From Dromiciops gliroides (Eukaryota > Chordata > Mammalia > Microbiotheria > Microbiotheriidae): a DNA stretch of 64,000 bases. The stretch covers positions 479,002,117 to 479,066,116 of the forward strand of contig NC_057864.1 of NCBI RefSeq assembly GCF_019393635.1, written 5' to 3'. Shown one piece after another: positions 1 to 12,252 of the stretch. The translations under genes and the position numbers were made by a program. The notes under the pieces are model-generated. The model did not search any database, was not told the DNA's origin, and worked only from the letters and a program-made list of their open reading frames with translations. Position 1 is the stretch's first letter, and the number at the start of each line of letters is the position of its first letter.

Positions 1-330
1 AGGAAGTCCGGGATCTGGAGCCAGAGGCTCTGGGTTTGAGTCCAGGCTTTGCTGTGCCCCAGGGGTCAAGGAGCAGACCTCGTTGCTGCTCCCCCTACAA
101 GACATTCCATTTCTGGACTCTGGGCATTTTCACTGGCTGTCCTTCATCCTTAGAATTCTCTGCATCTTCACCGCCTGGTTTCCCCAAAAGAAATCTTTGC
201 CAGTTCCCCTTAATGCTAGACTCTCCTCTGTTAATTATCTCAAATTAATTCTGTATATATCTTGTTTTGTATAGAGTTCTTTGTACTGTGAGCTCCTGAG
301 GACAGGGACTGTTTTTGTCTTGTGTGTGTG
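1..330 (+). repeat. MIR head and L2-type 3' sequence
   Basis: 1-45 resembles a MIR head (TCTGGAGCCAGAGGCTCTGG). 90-330 resembles an L2 3' end (CCGCCTGGTTTCCCCAAAAG, CTGTGAGCTCCTGAGGACAG). A (TG)n run follows at 322-337. Confidence 0.45.
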
Positions 331-823
331 TGTGTGTTGATCATGTAGGCTCTGTGCTCTCTATCAGTTATTCTAGATGTGACTCACAAGGAGTGTAGAT
401 AAATCTCTCTAGTCTCCTCCACCCATCCTTCTCTAAGGAACACGTTCTTTTCTGTCACGAGGGGAGTAAGAGATGGGGAACACAAGGTTGGCCACTCTGC
501 TCTCCTCAGAGAGGACATACCAGGCTAGAATTACATCTATGCATCCTCCCTAAATTTTGTTAGCCTAAGGGGAATAGTTTTTAGGTTCTAAATTTTTTAA
601 GTCCTAAGATAAATTTTGGGTACTCTAGATTGCTATCCCTTGACAGAAGAGGGCCCCAAGCTATATATCCAAGGCTTGCCTCCCTTCCCACCAAATGCCA
701 GATTCATGAATGTCTCACATAGTGAATTAGTGAATAAACCCGTTTATCCAAGGCAAGAGCTGATAGTAATCAGTGAACTTTTATAGATGAGAATATGTCA
801 GAGTGAATGAACTCATTCATTTG

Positions 824-909
824 GGGGGGGGAGGGAGGGAGAGAGACAGAGAGACAGAAAGGGAGGGAGGGAGGGGGGAGGGGGGAGAGAGACAGAGACA
901 GAGAGAGAC

Positions 910-947
<38 letters not shown>
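824..947. repeat. Purine-rich simple repeat (GGGA/GACA/GA)n
   Basis: Almost pure purine on the plus strand: G-runs, GGGA repeats, then (GA)n. The charged peptide it could encode (arginine/glutamate repeats) is an artefact. Confidence 0.9.
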
Positions 948-951
<4 letters not shown>

Positions 952-1341
952 TTAAAAGGAAATTCCCTAGAGTCTCTAGTGTGGTCAGCTGGGGATAGGG
1001 ATGTGATTGAGGTTCTAGCTCTTCAACGTGTTAGTTTCATCCTAGAGTCTTTCTCTCCCTTTAAAGAATCTAGAACCAAGTGTCTTGTTGCTAGCATCTG
1101 AAAATCCAAAGAACAAGGATCCCTCCTCTCCCATGCTCTCCCCAGTTCTGCCTCTCACCCAGGCTCAGAATATTAAGGAATCAAACTCTTCCAATGAGAA
1201 GATTCAATTCAAACGGTCTTAAGCCCCAGGTTACTTTGTATCCCTAGTGCTTAGTTCAGCATTTGGTAAAAATAAATGCTTGTTAAGGTGACTTGACTCT
1301 GACTCCATACTTCAAAATATTCTGAAGCTCAAGTTAGATAA

Positions 1342-1600
1342 TTGTTGTTGTTGTTGTTCAGTTGTGCCTGATTCTCCATGACCCCATTTGGGGTTTTCTT
1401 GGCAAAGATACTGGAGTGATTTGCCATTCCCTTCTCCAGATCATTTTACAGATGAGGAAACTGAGGCAAACAGGGTGAAGTGACTTGGCCAGGGTCTCAT
1501 AGCTAATAGGTGTCTGAGGTCAGATTTGAACTCAGGAAGATGAGTCTTCCTGACTGGAGACTCAGGGCTCTATGCACTATCGTGTCACCTAGCTGCCCAG
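1342..1600 (-). repeat. Long CORE-SINE, near full length
   Basis: Marsupial SINE ending in the TTTGCCAAGAAAACCCCAAA/GTCATG.AGA type tail and a GTT-repeat, read right to left. The flanks share AGATAA. This long type has about 110 bases more 3' body than the short SINEs here. Confidence 0.85.
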
Positions 1601-1989
1601 ATAACTCTAAAGGCTTAGATATGAGCTCTCATTCAAAGCTAACACTACTACCCATCTCATGGAGAAGTCGTGATGGAAGCACTTTGTAAATGTAGACATG
1701 GGGACTATTCCTGTCATTCTTATTCAAGGTTCCCTAGGATCTAGACCCTAGATCCACCTTTCCATACTGGCCACTCTCCCATTGTACTCTTTCCAAATCT
1801 TCACTGTCCAAAGCTCATTCTAGACTCAAACAAGACTTTCAGTAATAAAAATGGGGTGTGGAGGTACAGACATTATCTGAACCTCCCTCCTTTTTTTAAG
1901 GACAAGATCTGTGATTGGTATACGAAATTCCCCTTGAAGAATCCCCCTTTACCAATGAAGACTGACACCTGACTCTATAACTTAAAGCT

Positions 1990-2490
1990 TTAGAAAGCTG
2001 CCCAAGACACTGGGAGAACATGTGACTTATACAGGGTCACACAGTCAGTATGTGTCAGAAGCAGGACTTAAAACCTAGATCTTCCTGACTGGAGGCAGGT
2101 TCTCTCTCAATCTACTTCATCACACTGTCTCCCTGCAACCCTTTAGAATCCTGTTTTTTAAAATACCTACCTTAGTTGAGTCAAATGGTAAATATCACCC
2201 CAGTAGGGTGTGGGAATATGTATCCCCTCAATTTTTCAGGATGAGAGAAAGTTAGGGCTAGGTGGAAGAGCTAAATTTCAGATCAAGGTTAGTGAAAATA
2301 AAGATGTAATTTCTTCAGGTTCTAGTATGGGGGCCCCTGATATTTGGAGTTCGTGCACCCCAGGCTAAAAATGCTTGATCTAGATCAATATTCTCAATTT
2401 ACGAGGCAGGAAACTGAGGCCCAGAAAGGGAAAGTGGTTCATTTAAGGTTGCTCAGCTTATTAGTGGCAGAATTGCGATTCACTCCATTC
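1990..2490 (-). repeat. MIR-type fragments
   Basis: 1990-2133 (GGGTCACACAGTCAGTATG, CTTCCTGACTGGAGGC) and 2393-2490 (GAGGCAGGAAACTGAGGCCC). The sequence between them is unassigned. Confidence 0.65.
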
Positions 2491-2921
2491 CATTCATTGG
2501 CTTTGTTGGTAGGATGAGGTGTTACACTTGATTTAACATTATATGCCTGAAAAGGCATTTAATTTACATTTTTACAATGCAGCTATTGCAAGTTAATTAA
2601 ATATCAACGGAAATTTATAGGCAGTATTAGGATTTATTAATAGGATTGAAAATAAATCTCCCTGGAATTCCATTAATTGAAAATCACATGAAAATATATG
2701 TTTCATTCTCTTCTCATAATCCATGAAACTGGGAGGGGGGAGGTAGGAGGGGGACATTGGTACAGAAGTCACCAAAGGGGACCAAATGAACAAACCAGGA
2801 CCAACCCTATTCTGTGCCTGAGACTGAGTGGTAGAACTTTCCAAAAAATTCTCTAAACTCAGACACATTTTCCACAGAAGGGGGAACAAGGATGAAAAAT
2901 TAAGGCCTGTTAACATTTCTT

Positions 2922-3080
2922 TCTTTCTTTCTTTTTTTTCTTTGTGGGGGCAATGAGGGTTAAGTGACTTGCCCAGAGCCACACAGCTAGTAAGTGTCAA
3001 GTATCTCAGGTCGGATTTGAACTCAGGTCCTCTTGAATCCAGGGCTGGTGCTCTATCCACTGTGCCACCTTTCTGCCCCC
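2922..3080 (-). repeat. Short tRNA-derived SINE with TSD
   Basis: GGGTTAAGTGACTTGCCCAG through GTGCCACCTTTCTGCCCCC, with a CTTT-rich tail at left. TSD TAACATTTCTT at 2911-2921 and 3081-3091. A 224-residue open frame across it is accidental. Confidence 0.92.
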
Positions 3081-3092
3081 TAACATTTCTTT

Positions 3093-4540
3093 TCTTAAAG
3101 AAAAATTGTGCTGGACCCGTGGTGCACAGGAAATGCCTGATAAAGAAACTCCCTCTACTAACACATATTGGCAACTGTTCTGCATTTATAGTTTTACAGA
3201 ATTTCCTGGAATATTGGGGATCATATGACTTTCTCAAAGTCATATCAGTCAAGCTGATAGCTTCCATCCAACTGAGTGGCTGTTGAGACTCTCTGGTACC
3301 TCCTACCTTCAGAGACTAGGAGTGGAGTTTCAGTAGAGCCAGATTAGACTGGGACCCAGAAGACTCAATAAGGAACCAGCCTGAAAAGAGCCTGGTCTGG
3401 ACAGGGGAGAACTAGAGCAGCTCCCCGAAATATCAGAGACAAATGTCAGATAACCAGGAGATCCCTCCAAGGTCTGCAATCATCTGATGTCTCTCCAGTT
3501 GCTGACTCTTAGAGGGGTTCCAGGCATGTAAACCCCCTTTAATCCCTTCCATGACCCTGAGAAGTAGTTGGTATGCCACCATTCCCCAGCTATCCCAAAG
3601 AAATAGGAGGGAGAGCAGGATGGGCTTTAGACATGATTGAGTGTAATGTTCCACAAGAGTGGAATGTGGACGGCTTCCCTGATGTTTCTTGACAGTTGCT
3701 TTTCAATTTGACTTTAAACTATGTGGGTTAGAGCAAAGTGGATAACTTGTGAGTCACTATTATAGAACATTTGCAGAGAAAAGCAAATTTCCCAGAGGCA
3801 AAGTAAGGGTTAGAGCTGTGTCCATATTTTAATAATTCCAAGTCGTATTTTATTCTCTTACCTAGACCAATATTGAACCTGGGGCTGCGTGTGTACCTTT
3901 CAATGAGGACCTGGACAGTCAGTGTCTTGGCTAGTGAAAGCAGCAAGAAAGTTTGGAGGCTGAGGGCCCTCTGGTGGTCATCAGAGATACAGCAGCCTTT
4001 AGGAAGGCACCTACATAGCAAAGAACCTAGCAGATGACGGTGATAAAATCGCTTGGCTTGAGTGTATTGCCACCTGGTGGAAAAGCTCTGTATCACACCC
4101 CCTTGCTAGTTAATTAAGGGATAACCTATTTTTTCTAGGCTTCTGAAAAAACACGATTTGAAAGAATCTGTGTTGCTCACACTAGTGAAGTGTCCCCACT
4201 CAGCACAGAGACAGTCTGTGCTACACCACAAATGCATAGATGATACATACAACAAAAAGCTGACATTGGTCAATGTCGGCTTGTAATTAACATCAAATGA
4301 CACATAAAACAAGGTGATATGTGCTTGTCAAAGGTGCTTGGCACTCAGAATCTTGGAGGATGCACAGCCCTGAGTCAAGATAGAAGAGGGATTCCCTATA
4401 GATGATGGAGTCTTTTAGAGGTTGCTGATTTTGCAAATGAAATAAAATGTGTACATGTTGTCTCTCCCATGAGAATGTAAGTTCTCAGTTGAGGGAAATA
4501 TGTCTCTTGGCAGAGAGGGGACGAATTTAGTATACAGACT
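3093..4540. other. Intergenic, no recognised gene or repeat
   Basis: No coding signature. 3770-3870 has weak MIR-like wording. The open frames (up to 122 codons) lack domains and are not bounded by plausible splice sites. Confidence 0.4.
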
Positions 4541-4544
4541 GAAA

Positions 4545-4695
4545 CACACATATACATACATAAATAGCATACATGCATATAATAATATATGTATATGTAA
4601 TATATACGATATGTATATAATATGTGTAGAATATATTCATATGTACACATACATATATGCACATATGTCTGTGCCTGTCTATATTTTTATATAGC
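4545..4695. repeat. TA/TG-rich low-complexity tract
   Basis: Imperfect TATG/TACA alternation. Open frames on both strands (Tyr/Ile-rich) are artefacts. Confidence 0.8.
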
Positions 4696-4994
4696 CAGCA
4701 AATTAATTTGTCCTGCTTGACGACAGGACAAAGAATTAACCATGTTACAAGGAATTTGGGTTTTTTAATAGAATGGGGGCTGGGACAGAGAGAAAAATCA
4801 ATTTCTGTTAATTAAAAACATTTTTAAAATAAAAAGGTGGGGAGGAATAGAGCATGCACATTCAGACAAATCTGCTGTATTGTTAGTTTTGTTTAATTGT
4901 TTTATTTTGTTATAGAAGAGCTCTCATAGGGTGTGGACACTCTGCAGATGTTTGTAATGTTAAAAACAAAACATGTTAATAAAACTTTTATTTT

Positions 4995-5110
4995 AAGGAA
5001 CAGTGTAGTACAACAGTAAGAACACTGAATCTGGAAGCAGAGGTCTCAAGTTCAGCCCCTGGCTTGGTCATGAGTTGAAATCAGCAAAGCCATTTCTCTG
5101 TGGCTTATGA
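4995..5110 (+). repeat. MIR-type fragment
   Basis: CAGTGTAGTACAACAGTAAG, ACTGAATCTGGAAGCAGAGG and CATTTCTCTGTGGC fit the MIR head and CORE with decay. Confidence 0.55.
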
Positions 5111-5383
5111 GAAAAATGGGGGTTTTTTCCCCCTGAAACACCTCAGACCATCAGATTCTTTCCAAATTTCCAGATACTGAAGTTTACAAAAATTAAATAT
5201 TCCATTCCCTATTTCTGATTTGCTCCATGGCCTCGGGAAGTCTCCTAACACCTCTAATCTCTGATTCCTTCTTGAAATAGAACAGAGTTCTGAGAGAAGA
5301 GCCCTCGAGATGATAAAGAACAGAAAGGCTGCAGCATGCTGACTGGTGGTCTGATCATTGAACTGGTCATTCTGAGATCAAAG

Positions 5384-5545
5384 AACCATAGAATGTTGGA
5401 TCTGGATGAGACTTTAGAGATCATATAGTTCAACTTCCCCATTTTCGAGATGAGGAAATGAGGCAGAGAGTGAAGTGACCTGATCAAGATTGCACAGTGA
5501 GTTGGTGACAGAGCCAAACATCTCCTCAAATCTTCCCTGACCTAG
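5384..5545 (-). repeat. MIR-type SINE
   Basis: TAGAATGTTGGATCTGGATG, TAGAGATCATATAGTTCAAC, GATGAGGAAATGAGGCAGAG and TTGCACAGTGAGTTGG follow the MIR/MIR3 order. Confidence 0.7.
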
Positions 5546-5659
5546 TGCTTCTCCTGATGGATTTGAGCCAAAATGGCACTGCTCAGATCATGAAGATGTT
5601 ATGGGAAATAGGGGCCTTGTCATGGACCCAGTGGGTCTAGTGGAGAACAAAGAAAATGA

Positions 5660-5830
5660 CAATACTGGGTTTGGAGCCAGCGGACCTGGGTCTTAGAATC
5701 TTGGCTGTGACTTAATCCCTTTATGACCTTGTACAACTTACTTCTCTTTGCCCCTCAGTCACCCAGTGCCTAGTGTACCTGGCACACAGTAAGCACTAAA
5801 TAAAAGCTTGTTGACGGTCTCTTCATCCAG
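5660..5830 (+). repeat. MIR/L2-type fragment
   Basis: TTGGAGCCAGCGGACCTGGG, then CCTGGCACACAGTAAGCACT and AATAAAAGCTTGTTGA. The end resembles the common L2/MIR 3' terminus. Confidence 0.6.
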
Positions 5831-6248
5831 AGAACCAGGAGGCTGGACTAAGTGAGCTAAGTACCCTTCTGCTCTCAAATCTTGTGTTCTGGATTATTTA
5901 TGGGGAGGCTTCGTGGAGGGTAGATTTGTGCTGAGCCTTGAAAGGAAGCTATCATTGGGATAGATGGAGAAAGGTAGAAGGGAAGAGGGGAGGGAAGGGC
6001 ATGAGCAAAAGTAGGCACTGGGGAGGAGGAAGGTCAGAAAGTCCTTGTATCGCTTCAACACCAAGGCTTAGGGACAGTGTGCTGGGTCTATATTAGGGGA
6101 CAATGCAGGTAAGTAATTGCCCTACAGATGTTTGTCTGCCCTTGGGATTTCTCCCCTCCATAAGCCTTCAAGAATGAGGAGCTTAATGCTTGCCTACCCA
6201 GTTTGGTACTAGATGGATTATTTTATTAACACACATCAGACTGAAAAT

Positions 6249-6470
6249 GGGGGCAGATAGGTGACACAATGGTTAGAGTACCAGCCCTGGAGTCAGGAAG
6301 ACCTGAGTTCAAATGCAGCCTCAGACACTCACTTCATCCAGTTTACCTCGGTTTCCTCATCTGTAAAATGAGATGGAGAAGGAAATGGAAAACCACTCCA
6401 ATATGTTGCTAAGGAAACCCCAAATGGGGTCATGAAGAGATATGACTGAAAAATGACTGAATACAAACAG
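6249..6470 (+). repeat. Long CORE-SINE
   Basis: GGGGGCAGATAGGTGACACA head, CORE with part of the CACTTACTAGC region lost, body CCCCAAATGGGGTCATGAAG and end ATGACTGAAAAATGAC. Confidence 0.85.
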
Positions 6471-6785
6471 TGAATGAAACAGTCTAATCACCAGGAGGAG
6501 ACATGAGTGAGGCCAGAGCCTAGACGTGGGAAAATAAGAAGGGATTCACTGTAGGAACAACCCCAGATCTATTGAAGGATCAACTGCTTCATTCCAATTG
6601 TCTCTTCCTTAATGACAACTTGACACAAGCAAAGAACAAAAAGAAAACACATTGCATTTATGAGAAGGAGAATGGGCTCATGGAATACCTAAATTAGAAT
6701 TTATTAATAGTCTTTAATGGGAAATGGATATCAATACATAGCTGGGAAGTAGGAGAAATAGCAATTACTTAAAAAAAATGTATAG

Positions 6786-6957
6786 GGGGCAGCTAGGTGG
6801 CGCAGTGAATAAAGCACCAGCCCTGGATTCAGGAGGACCTGAGTTCAAATCCGGCCTCAGCCACTTGACACTAGCTGTGTGACCCTGGGCAAGTCACTTA
6901 ACCCTCATTGCCCCGCAAAGAAACCAAACAAAACCAACCAACCAAACAAAAAAACCC
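6786..6957 (+). repeat. Short tRNA-derived SINE
   Basis: GGGGCAGCTAGGTGGCGCAG head, shortened CORE (CACTTGACACTAGCTG), long A/C-rich tail. The flanks share GTATA. Confidence 0.92.
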
Positions 6958-7157
6958 AACGTATATCATCTTGGAGAAGCAAGAGACATGAAAAGAAAAT
7001 AAAAAGATTAAGAAAAACACTTGAGTGTGTTATGGCAGCCTGCCCGGCTCTCTTTAATAATTAAGATTTGGCACTGGAATCTTCTATCAGTGTGGGTCTA
7101 CTAAGCATGAAGTAACCAGATGTAAATGTCTTGCAAAATATCTCATTTCCACTTGAG

Positions 7158-7265
7158 AGGCAGCATGGTGTGGGATAGTGGATTGAGCCAAGAAGCCCCA
7201 AGTTAAAGTCCCATATCTTACATATGCTGTCTGTGTGATTTTGGATAAGTCTCCATGTTGTAGGT
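7158..7265 (+). repeat. MIR-type fragment
   Basis: GAGGCAGCATGGTGTGGGAT, then GCTGTCTGTGTGATTTTGG. Head and CORE only. Confidence 0.55.
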
Positions 7266-7288
7266 ACTTCTCTAAGAATATTGCTTGC

Positions 7289-7487
7289 CGGGGCAGCTAG
7301 GTGGCACAGTGGATAAAGCACTGGCCCTGGATTCAGGAGAACCTGAGTTCAAATCTGGCCTTAGACACTTGACACTTACTAGCTGTGTGACCCTGGGCAA
7401 GTCACTTAACCTTCATTACCCCGCAAAAAAAAAAAAAAGAAAGAAAGAAAGAAAGAAAGAAAGGAAGGAAGGAAGAAAAGAAAAAAA
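7289..7487 (+). repeat. Short tRNA-derived SINE with 15-bp TSD and GAAA-rich tail
   Basis: Complete head and CORE, then an A-run that has grown into (GAAA)n/(GGAA)n. TSD AAGAATATTGCTTGC at 7274-7288 and 7488-7502. Confidence 0.95.
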
Positions 7488-7502
7488 AAGAATATTGCTT
7501 GC

Positions 7503-8830
7503 TGAGGAGGTGTCAATCTGCATTGGGGAGGGAATTTCTTCACCTAAGAGTTCCCTATACCAATAAAATAATAGGTCCATCCCTTCCCTCAATTTCCTCC
7601 CTTGTAGAGAGAGAGGGTACCATGCTAGGCCTTCCAGTAATCCAAAAGCATATGCTGAAGGTGGTTGTTACAGACTTCAGAGCTCTGGGAAACATTTGAA
7701 AAAAGGTTTCCCTGACAATTAGAAGAATGAAGATTATGCCAAGGGTGCTTTAATGCCATGAAAAGCCCAAACATTAATAGCTAAGGTTATTAACCTTGGA
7801 GAACAGACAGAATCAGTCTTTGGTATCACCTTCTATGGGGCAATAGTCTGAAATGGAACTGTGAATCCTTCCCCCTCCCCAGATTCAGGTCCTGAAGTTC
7901 ATTTGAATGGGAAATACCTTGAGTCAACTGGAAATCATCAAGAATCAAGATTCCCTGGGTGGGATGCCCAGAGAATGGAGAGAAGGTCTTTCTGTTGGAT
8001 GGACCCAAAAAGAGGTGTGCGCCATGGATTGGTTTAGGGGTGATGGCTGGTCTGGGGCAAGGGTGGGGAGATGGGGTGGAGGCTGTTTTAATGCTTTCCT
8101 CATTAAATAGCTGGGTGGCCTAAGGAGGCAGTTTGCCAAGGGCAGAGGAAGACCAAAGTAGCAACCCAGAGGGGAAAATTTCTGCCTGGCAAAGTCCAGA
8201 CAAGGCCTTTGTGTGCCTTAGGCAAGATTAGCTAATTCTACCACCCTCCCTCTCTTCCAGAAGTATGAACTGGAGTGCATCCTAGAGCCTTTTATCTCAG
8301 TTAAAGAGCTAGTACCCTTCTTCTGGTACTTCTTTAGAAGGTCTTCTCTTAGAAAGACCTAAACATGCCTTTCCCTCTTAGACCAAATCATTTCCCCAAA
8401 AAAGCTTCTCCTGGTTGTATTTCAAAACTCTGAGGAATACTTTAAAAATGTGGGTTTGGAAAGAGTCGGCTTTTTAAAAGTCCTGAATTGTGTGCTCCTC
8501 TGTATTCTGCCCTCAGTGGTTGCCTTACCTCGCCTATGCCTCATCCCAAAGAGATTTCTTAGCCAAGTCCAGTCTCACCAAAACCTTTTAGGTAAATCTG
8601 TCTAATTAATAGTAATACCAATGATGATGGTGTATCTAGTAATAATTCATGTAGTCTGCTCCCTCTCTGGGCATCTTGACAATCCAAAGTACACAAATGG
8701 CAATGGTCTATTTCAAACCACAGCATATGCACCCTTCATTGCCACTAAAATTTCCCCCAAATTAACGAGAATAAATCACATGATGTCATAGGAAAGCAGA
8801 GGGAATTTATTTAGAATACAAGATAAAAAA
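7503..8830. other. Intergenic, no recognised gene or repeat
   Basis: Moderate-complexity single-copy-looking DNA. No splice-bounded open frame, no CpG cluster. Confidence 0.4.
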
Positions 8831-8840
8831 CAAGGTGTTA

Positions 8841-9001
8841 GGGACAGCTAGATGGCGCAGTAGATAGAGCACCGGCCCTGGATTCAGGAGGACCTGAGTT
8901 CAAATCCGGCCTCAGACACTTAACACTTACTAGCTGTGTGACCCTGGGCAAGTCACTTAACCCCAATTGCCCCGCAAAAAACAAATAAACAAAAACCCAA
9001 A
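8841..9001 (+). repeat. Short tRNA-derived SINE with TSD
   Basis: GGGACAGCTAGATGGCGCAG head to a CAAATAAACAAAAACCC tail. TSD GTGTTA at 8835-8840 and 9002-9007. Confidence 0.93.
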
Positions 9002-9174
9002 GTGTTACATCAGGCAGCAAGTATACTCATCAGCTATTTCCCCCCATCTCCTCCCCCAAACCACTTCACAAGCTTCTGAGGTCAGGGGGCTAGAAGTCCA
9101 CTCCTCTTATATCTTCAATATGAGGAGAATAGGACACAGGCAATTTCATTCATGATACAGCTGGGTTGCAGTCG

Positions 9175-9425
9175 GTCAATCAATGTCAATCAATAGGCAT
9201 TGATTAATCTCTTCCTATGCCAGGCCTTGGGCTAAGCACTAAAGATACAAACAGAAAAAGAGAGAATCCCTGCCATTAGAACACTTATATTCTAGTAGTT
9301 AAGTCAACAGGCATGTATCAAGTGCCTACTATGTGCTAAGTTCTGTATGCTTATGCTGAGGGTCCAAAGAAAGACAAAAACACGGTCCTACCATAAGGAG
9401 CCCCCAATTTAATTGGGGAGACAAC
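9175..9425 (+). repeat. Two adjacent THER1/MIR-type 3' units
   Basis: AATAGGCATTGATTAATC...GGGCTAAGCACTAAAGATAC and then ATGTATCAAGTGCCTACTATG...GGGGAGACAACATGC. Two related segments side by side. Confidence 0.65.
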
Positions 9426-10020
9426 ATGCAAATAACTATTTATTGTCAAAGAAAAGACCTTTCATACTGTACTCTGCATCTCAGGCACTTGGAAGGACAG
9501 AGACAATTGAATTTTACATGGCTCAACTATCTAAAAATTAGATGTCTAACTTGGCACAGTGTCTCTCTCCCCTTCTCCTTGTCCTCTCTAGCCCCAAGAG
9601 GATTTGACATAACAGTTATGGGCATCTTGAATAGGGAACACATCATGAAATGTTAAAATACATTTTGGTCTTAGTAACAGTCACTTCTTGGTATCTTGGT
9701 TGATTTCTCTCCTCCAGTGTTTTCCTAACAAAGAGACCTCCTACCTATGATCAGTGTCTTAAAAGACAGGAGGGGATCAAGTGCTTCTACACTCTGGTGA
9801 GTTAACAGCACAGCCCAGTCACTTCTATGGTGAGGAAGGCAAATATATAAACAACATGAGAGAGGTTCTTTAGTCAAAGTTTTGGTTGCCACTCTCAACC
9901 CATTCCCCTAAGAAAGGCTGTTTGTTCAGTCTGGAAAGGGCTTTGAGGAAATATTATTTCATAACATTTGTGGCTTTAATAAAAAGGAGGTTTTAAATTT
10001 AAAATACTTCCATAGTATGC
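9426..10020. other. Intergenic, nothing recognised
   Basis: I see no gene, RNA or clear repeat before the (CATC)n array. Confidence 0.4.
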
Positions 10021-10028
10021 ACTATCTA

Positions 10029-10129
10029 CATCCATCTATCCATCCATCCATCCATCCATCCATCCATCCTTCCATCCATCCATCCATCCATCCATCCATC
10101 CATCCATCCATCCATCCATCCATCCATCC
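10029..10129. repeat. (CATC)n tetranucleotide microsatellite
   Basis: About 25 units with one CATC to CTTC change near 10068. Long and fairly pure, so likely variable in length. Confidence 0.97.
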
Positions 10130-10160
10130 CTGCCTATAAACACACTGTTAATGGTAAGTA

Positions 10161-10365
10161 AGGGCAGCTTGGTGGCGCCATCATGCTTAGAGCCCTAGGC
10201 CTGGAGTCAGAAAGATTCATCTCCCTGAGTTCAAATCTGGCCTCAGACATTGACTAGCCTTGTGGAAATGGCGAACCACTCCAGGATCTTTGCCAAGAAA
10301 ACAAACAAAACCCAAATGGGGTCACAAATAGTTGGACACAACTAGACTGACTGAACAACAAGAAC
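10161..10365 (+). repeat. Long CORE-SINE with internal deletion
   Basis: GGGCAGCTTGGTGGCG head. The CORE is cut after GACTAGCC and joins the body at GAAATGGCGAACCACTCC. It ends GGACACAACTAGACTGACTG plus an AACAAC tail. Confidence 0.85.
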
Positions 10366-11630
10366 ACTTAAGGAACCAACAAATGCAAAGTTTACAAAAT
10401 GACCTCCATGGAACCATCTTCTCAAATAACACATAATAGAGTGGAAAACGACTATACATTTGTAGCCTATTTTCTTTTTGGCCAATTTCTCTGGCAAACT
10501 AGGGTACCCAAAATGTGATGTTTGAGTCAATCTCTCCAGAGATCCCTGAAATGAAAAGTCCTGATTTTATCCCAGATGGTATCCTACATGTGATAGGTAT
10601 GCTCTGAAATTGCTCTCTCAGGTCTAAGCCTGCTATATAGCAAGAACAGACATACAAGCATTCTGCCCAGCATCTCAGAGCATAGTATCTCCTTTACCAT
10701 ATTGATCTCTTGGGGTAGGGACAAGGCTCCCAGCTTATACATTGACTATAAGCTCCCATATAGTCAATGGCCCCAATAAATTCATGCCCAAAACTTGCAT
10801 TGCTGCTGGGTTCTCTTTGGTGGGAGTCCCGAACCTTTGCTCTAAAAAGCATCAGTGTTGAACTGCCCACAATACTGGGCTGGGATTCCTCGAATGCAGG
10901 CAGACATTGCCAGCCTAGAGTCATTCCTTATATATAAAACAGACAAAACATCCCCTATATATAAAAGCAAGACAAAATGAAATGAAGGAAAAGACCAGAG
11001 ATTCTGGCCAGTTGCTTGGGGGTCATGCGGCCTTGAGGGTGAGAAAAGGCTACACTGCTTTCCTTTACAACATGGTTCTCTCATTGGGAGTGGTTAGGGA
11101 AGGAGTCACCTCCTTCAGCAAAACCATTGCTGGTGCTGATTCAAGGTCTTCTGAAGACACTGGGAATGCCAAAGGGAAAAGGATCTTTCCTATGATGTGG
11201 CAGGAAAACCAAACCACTTTCAGAACTGCATGCATGCCACAATTCTCACAATTCTCTTCGAAGCAGTTGCCCGCCATCTTCCTTGGGGCTGGCACCATCT
11301 TAGCAAACTGATGCACCATGTACCATACTCCCATCCTGTGCTTCTGGTAAATGAGTCTATTAAATGTCCCCTAAATATCCATATGTGTTTGCAACTTCAC
11401 GCTTCAATTTCTGTGGAGAGTACAGCAATATTGCTTCCTGCTAGGAAGGCAAAGGTCACCAACTTCATCATCTCCCCCTGCCCTTTACAGTCTTTCTCCT
11501 GAATTGATTTGCACAGCAACCTGGGGCACTATGGGGCTTCAAAGGAATCTCCCCACTTCAGCATTTTGTTAAATGGGAGTCCCAAAGATGAACTGAAGGG
11601 GACCCGGGGTATTAACCCAGAGATGATAGT
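10366..11630. other. Intergenic, possibly decayed ERV
   Basis: Overlapping frames of 76-109 codons occur on both strands at 10694-11502, unusual for this window, but no domain is recognisable. Read on the minus strand, the TTTTATATATAGGGG stretch near 10960 could be an LTR promoter. Left unassigned. Confidence 0.3.
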
Positions 11631-12252
11631 TGTTAAAAGGAATTTCGAACCACAACTCAGGAATTTGGACTGAGAAAGTAGCAGGAAAGAGGGAAATTTA
11701 AAACAGATAAATGTCCTAGGAAGTCTCTATCTAGCTGGCTAGGTGAAGCTGACTATGGTCGGCCATCAAGGCTGAGAAGATGATGGGAAAATTCCTATCC
11801 CTATAAAGAAGATGTTGCATTGCATCTGATAACCAGTAGGTGACAGCAGGAACCAGAAGCGGCGACCTTACAAAGACACGGCATCAGAGCTGTAAGCCAG
11901 CAGAGGGCAGCAGAGAGAAGAAGTTCAGTGGAGATCCCCAATAGAGAGAGTAGAGATGCCCATAGGAATCTCAGCAGAGATACAGAGCCGACAATAGCAG
12001 CACAGTGTGATGACTGGCAAGTCTGCAGCATCAGGTGCTTACGTTGCTTTGGCTACATGTTTCCCTTGCTCACAGGAATTTCCTAGTAGTGTTATGCTAG
12101 CCTATGGGGTATGTGTATAAGGCGTGTGTATGGGGTAAAATTTTCTTTTTATTATTTCATGATCCTGTTTGATTAAATATCTTTTTATTTGAACTCTTGT
12201 CCTGTGGTGGCCTAGAAAAAGAACAAACCTTGGTGGGACCTGTGGTTTTACA
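11631..12252 (+). mobile_element. LTR-like sequence
   Basis: Ends TGTTAAAAGG and GGTTTTACA form imperfect inverted termini around 622 bp. ATTAAA at 12172-12177 could be the poly-A signal and CCTATAAAG near 11800 a TATA-like box. No matching TSD was found. No retroviral coding sequence adjoins it. Confidence 0.4.

Noticed and set aside
807-998. Highly charged Arg/Glu-repeat peptide
   Set aside because: It is translation of a GA-rich simple repeat.
2593-3267. 224-codon minus open frame
   Set aside because: It runs across a SINE with a clear TSD (2922-3080). The middle is SINE translation and the rest has no domain or splice support.
4396-4694. Tyr/Ile/Cys-rich open frames on both strands
   Set aside because: They come from an alternating TA/TG tract.
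7285-7566. Recurrent peptide of the type GGTVDKALALDSG..EFKSGLRHLTLTSC
   Set aside because: It appears at many loci in the window because it is translation of the short SINE. It is not a protein family.
10029-10129. Regularly spaced short repeats that could suggest a CRISPR-like array
   Set aside because: A uniform 4-bp tandem (CATC)n microsatellite in a vertebrate genome. There are no spacers.
10694-11502. Cluster of overlapping frames that might be exons
   Set aside because: No consistent splice sites, no domain and coding potential on both strands. Perhaps an ERV relic, left unassigned.
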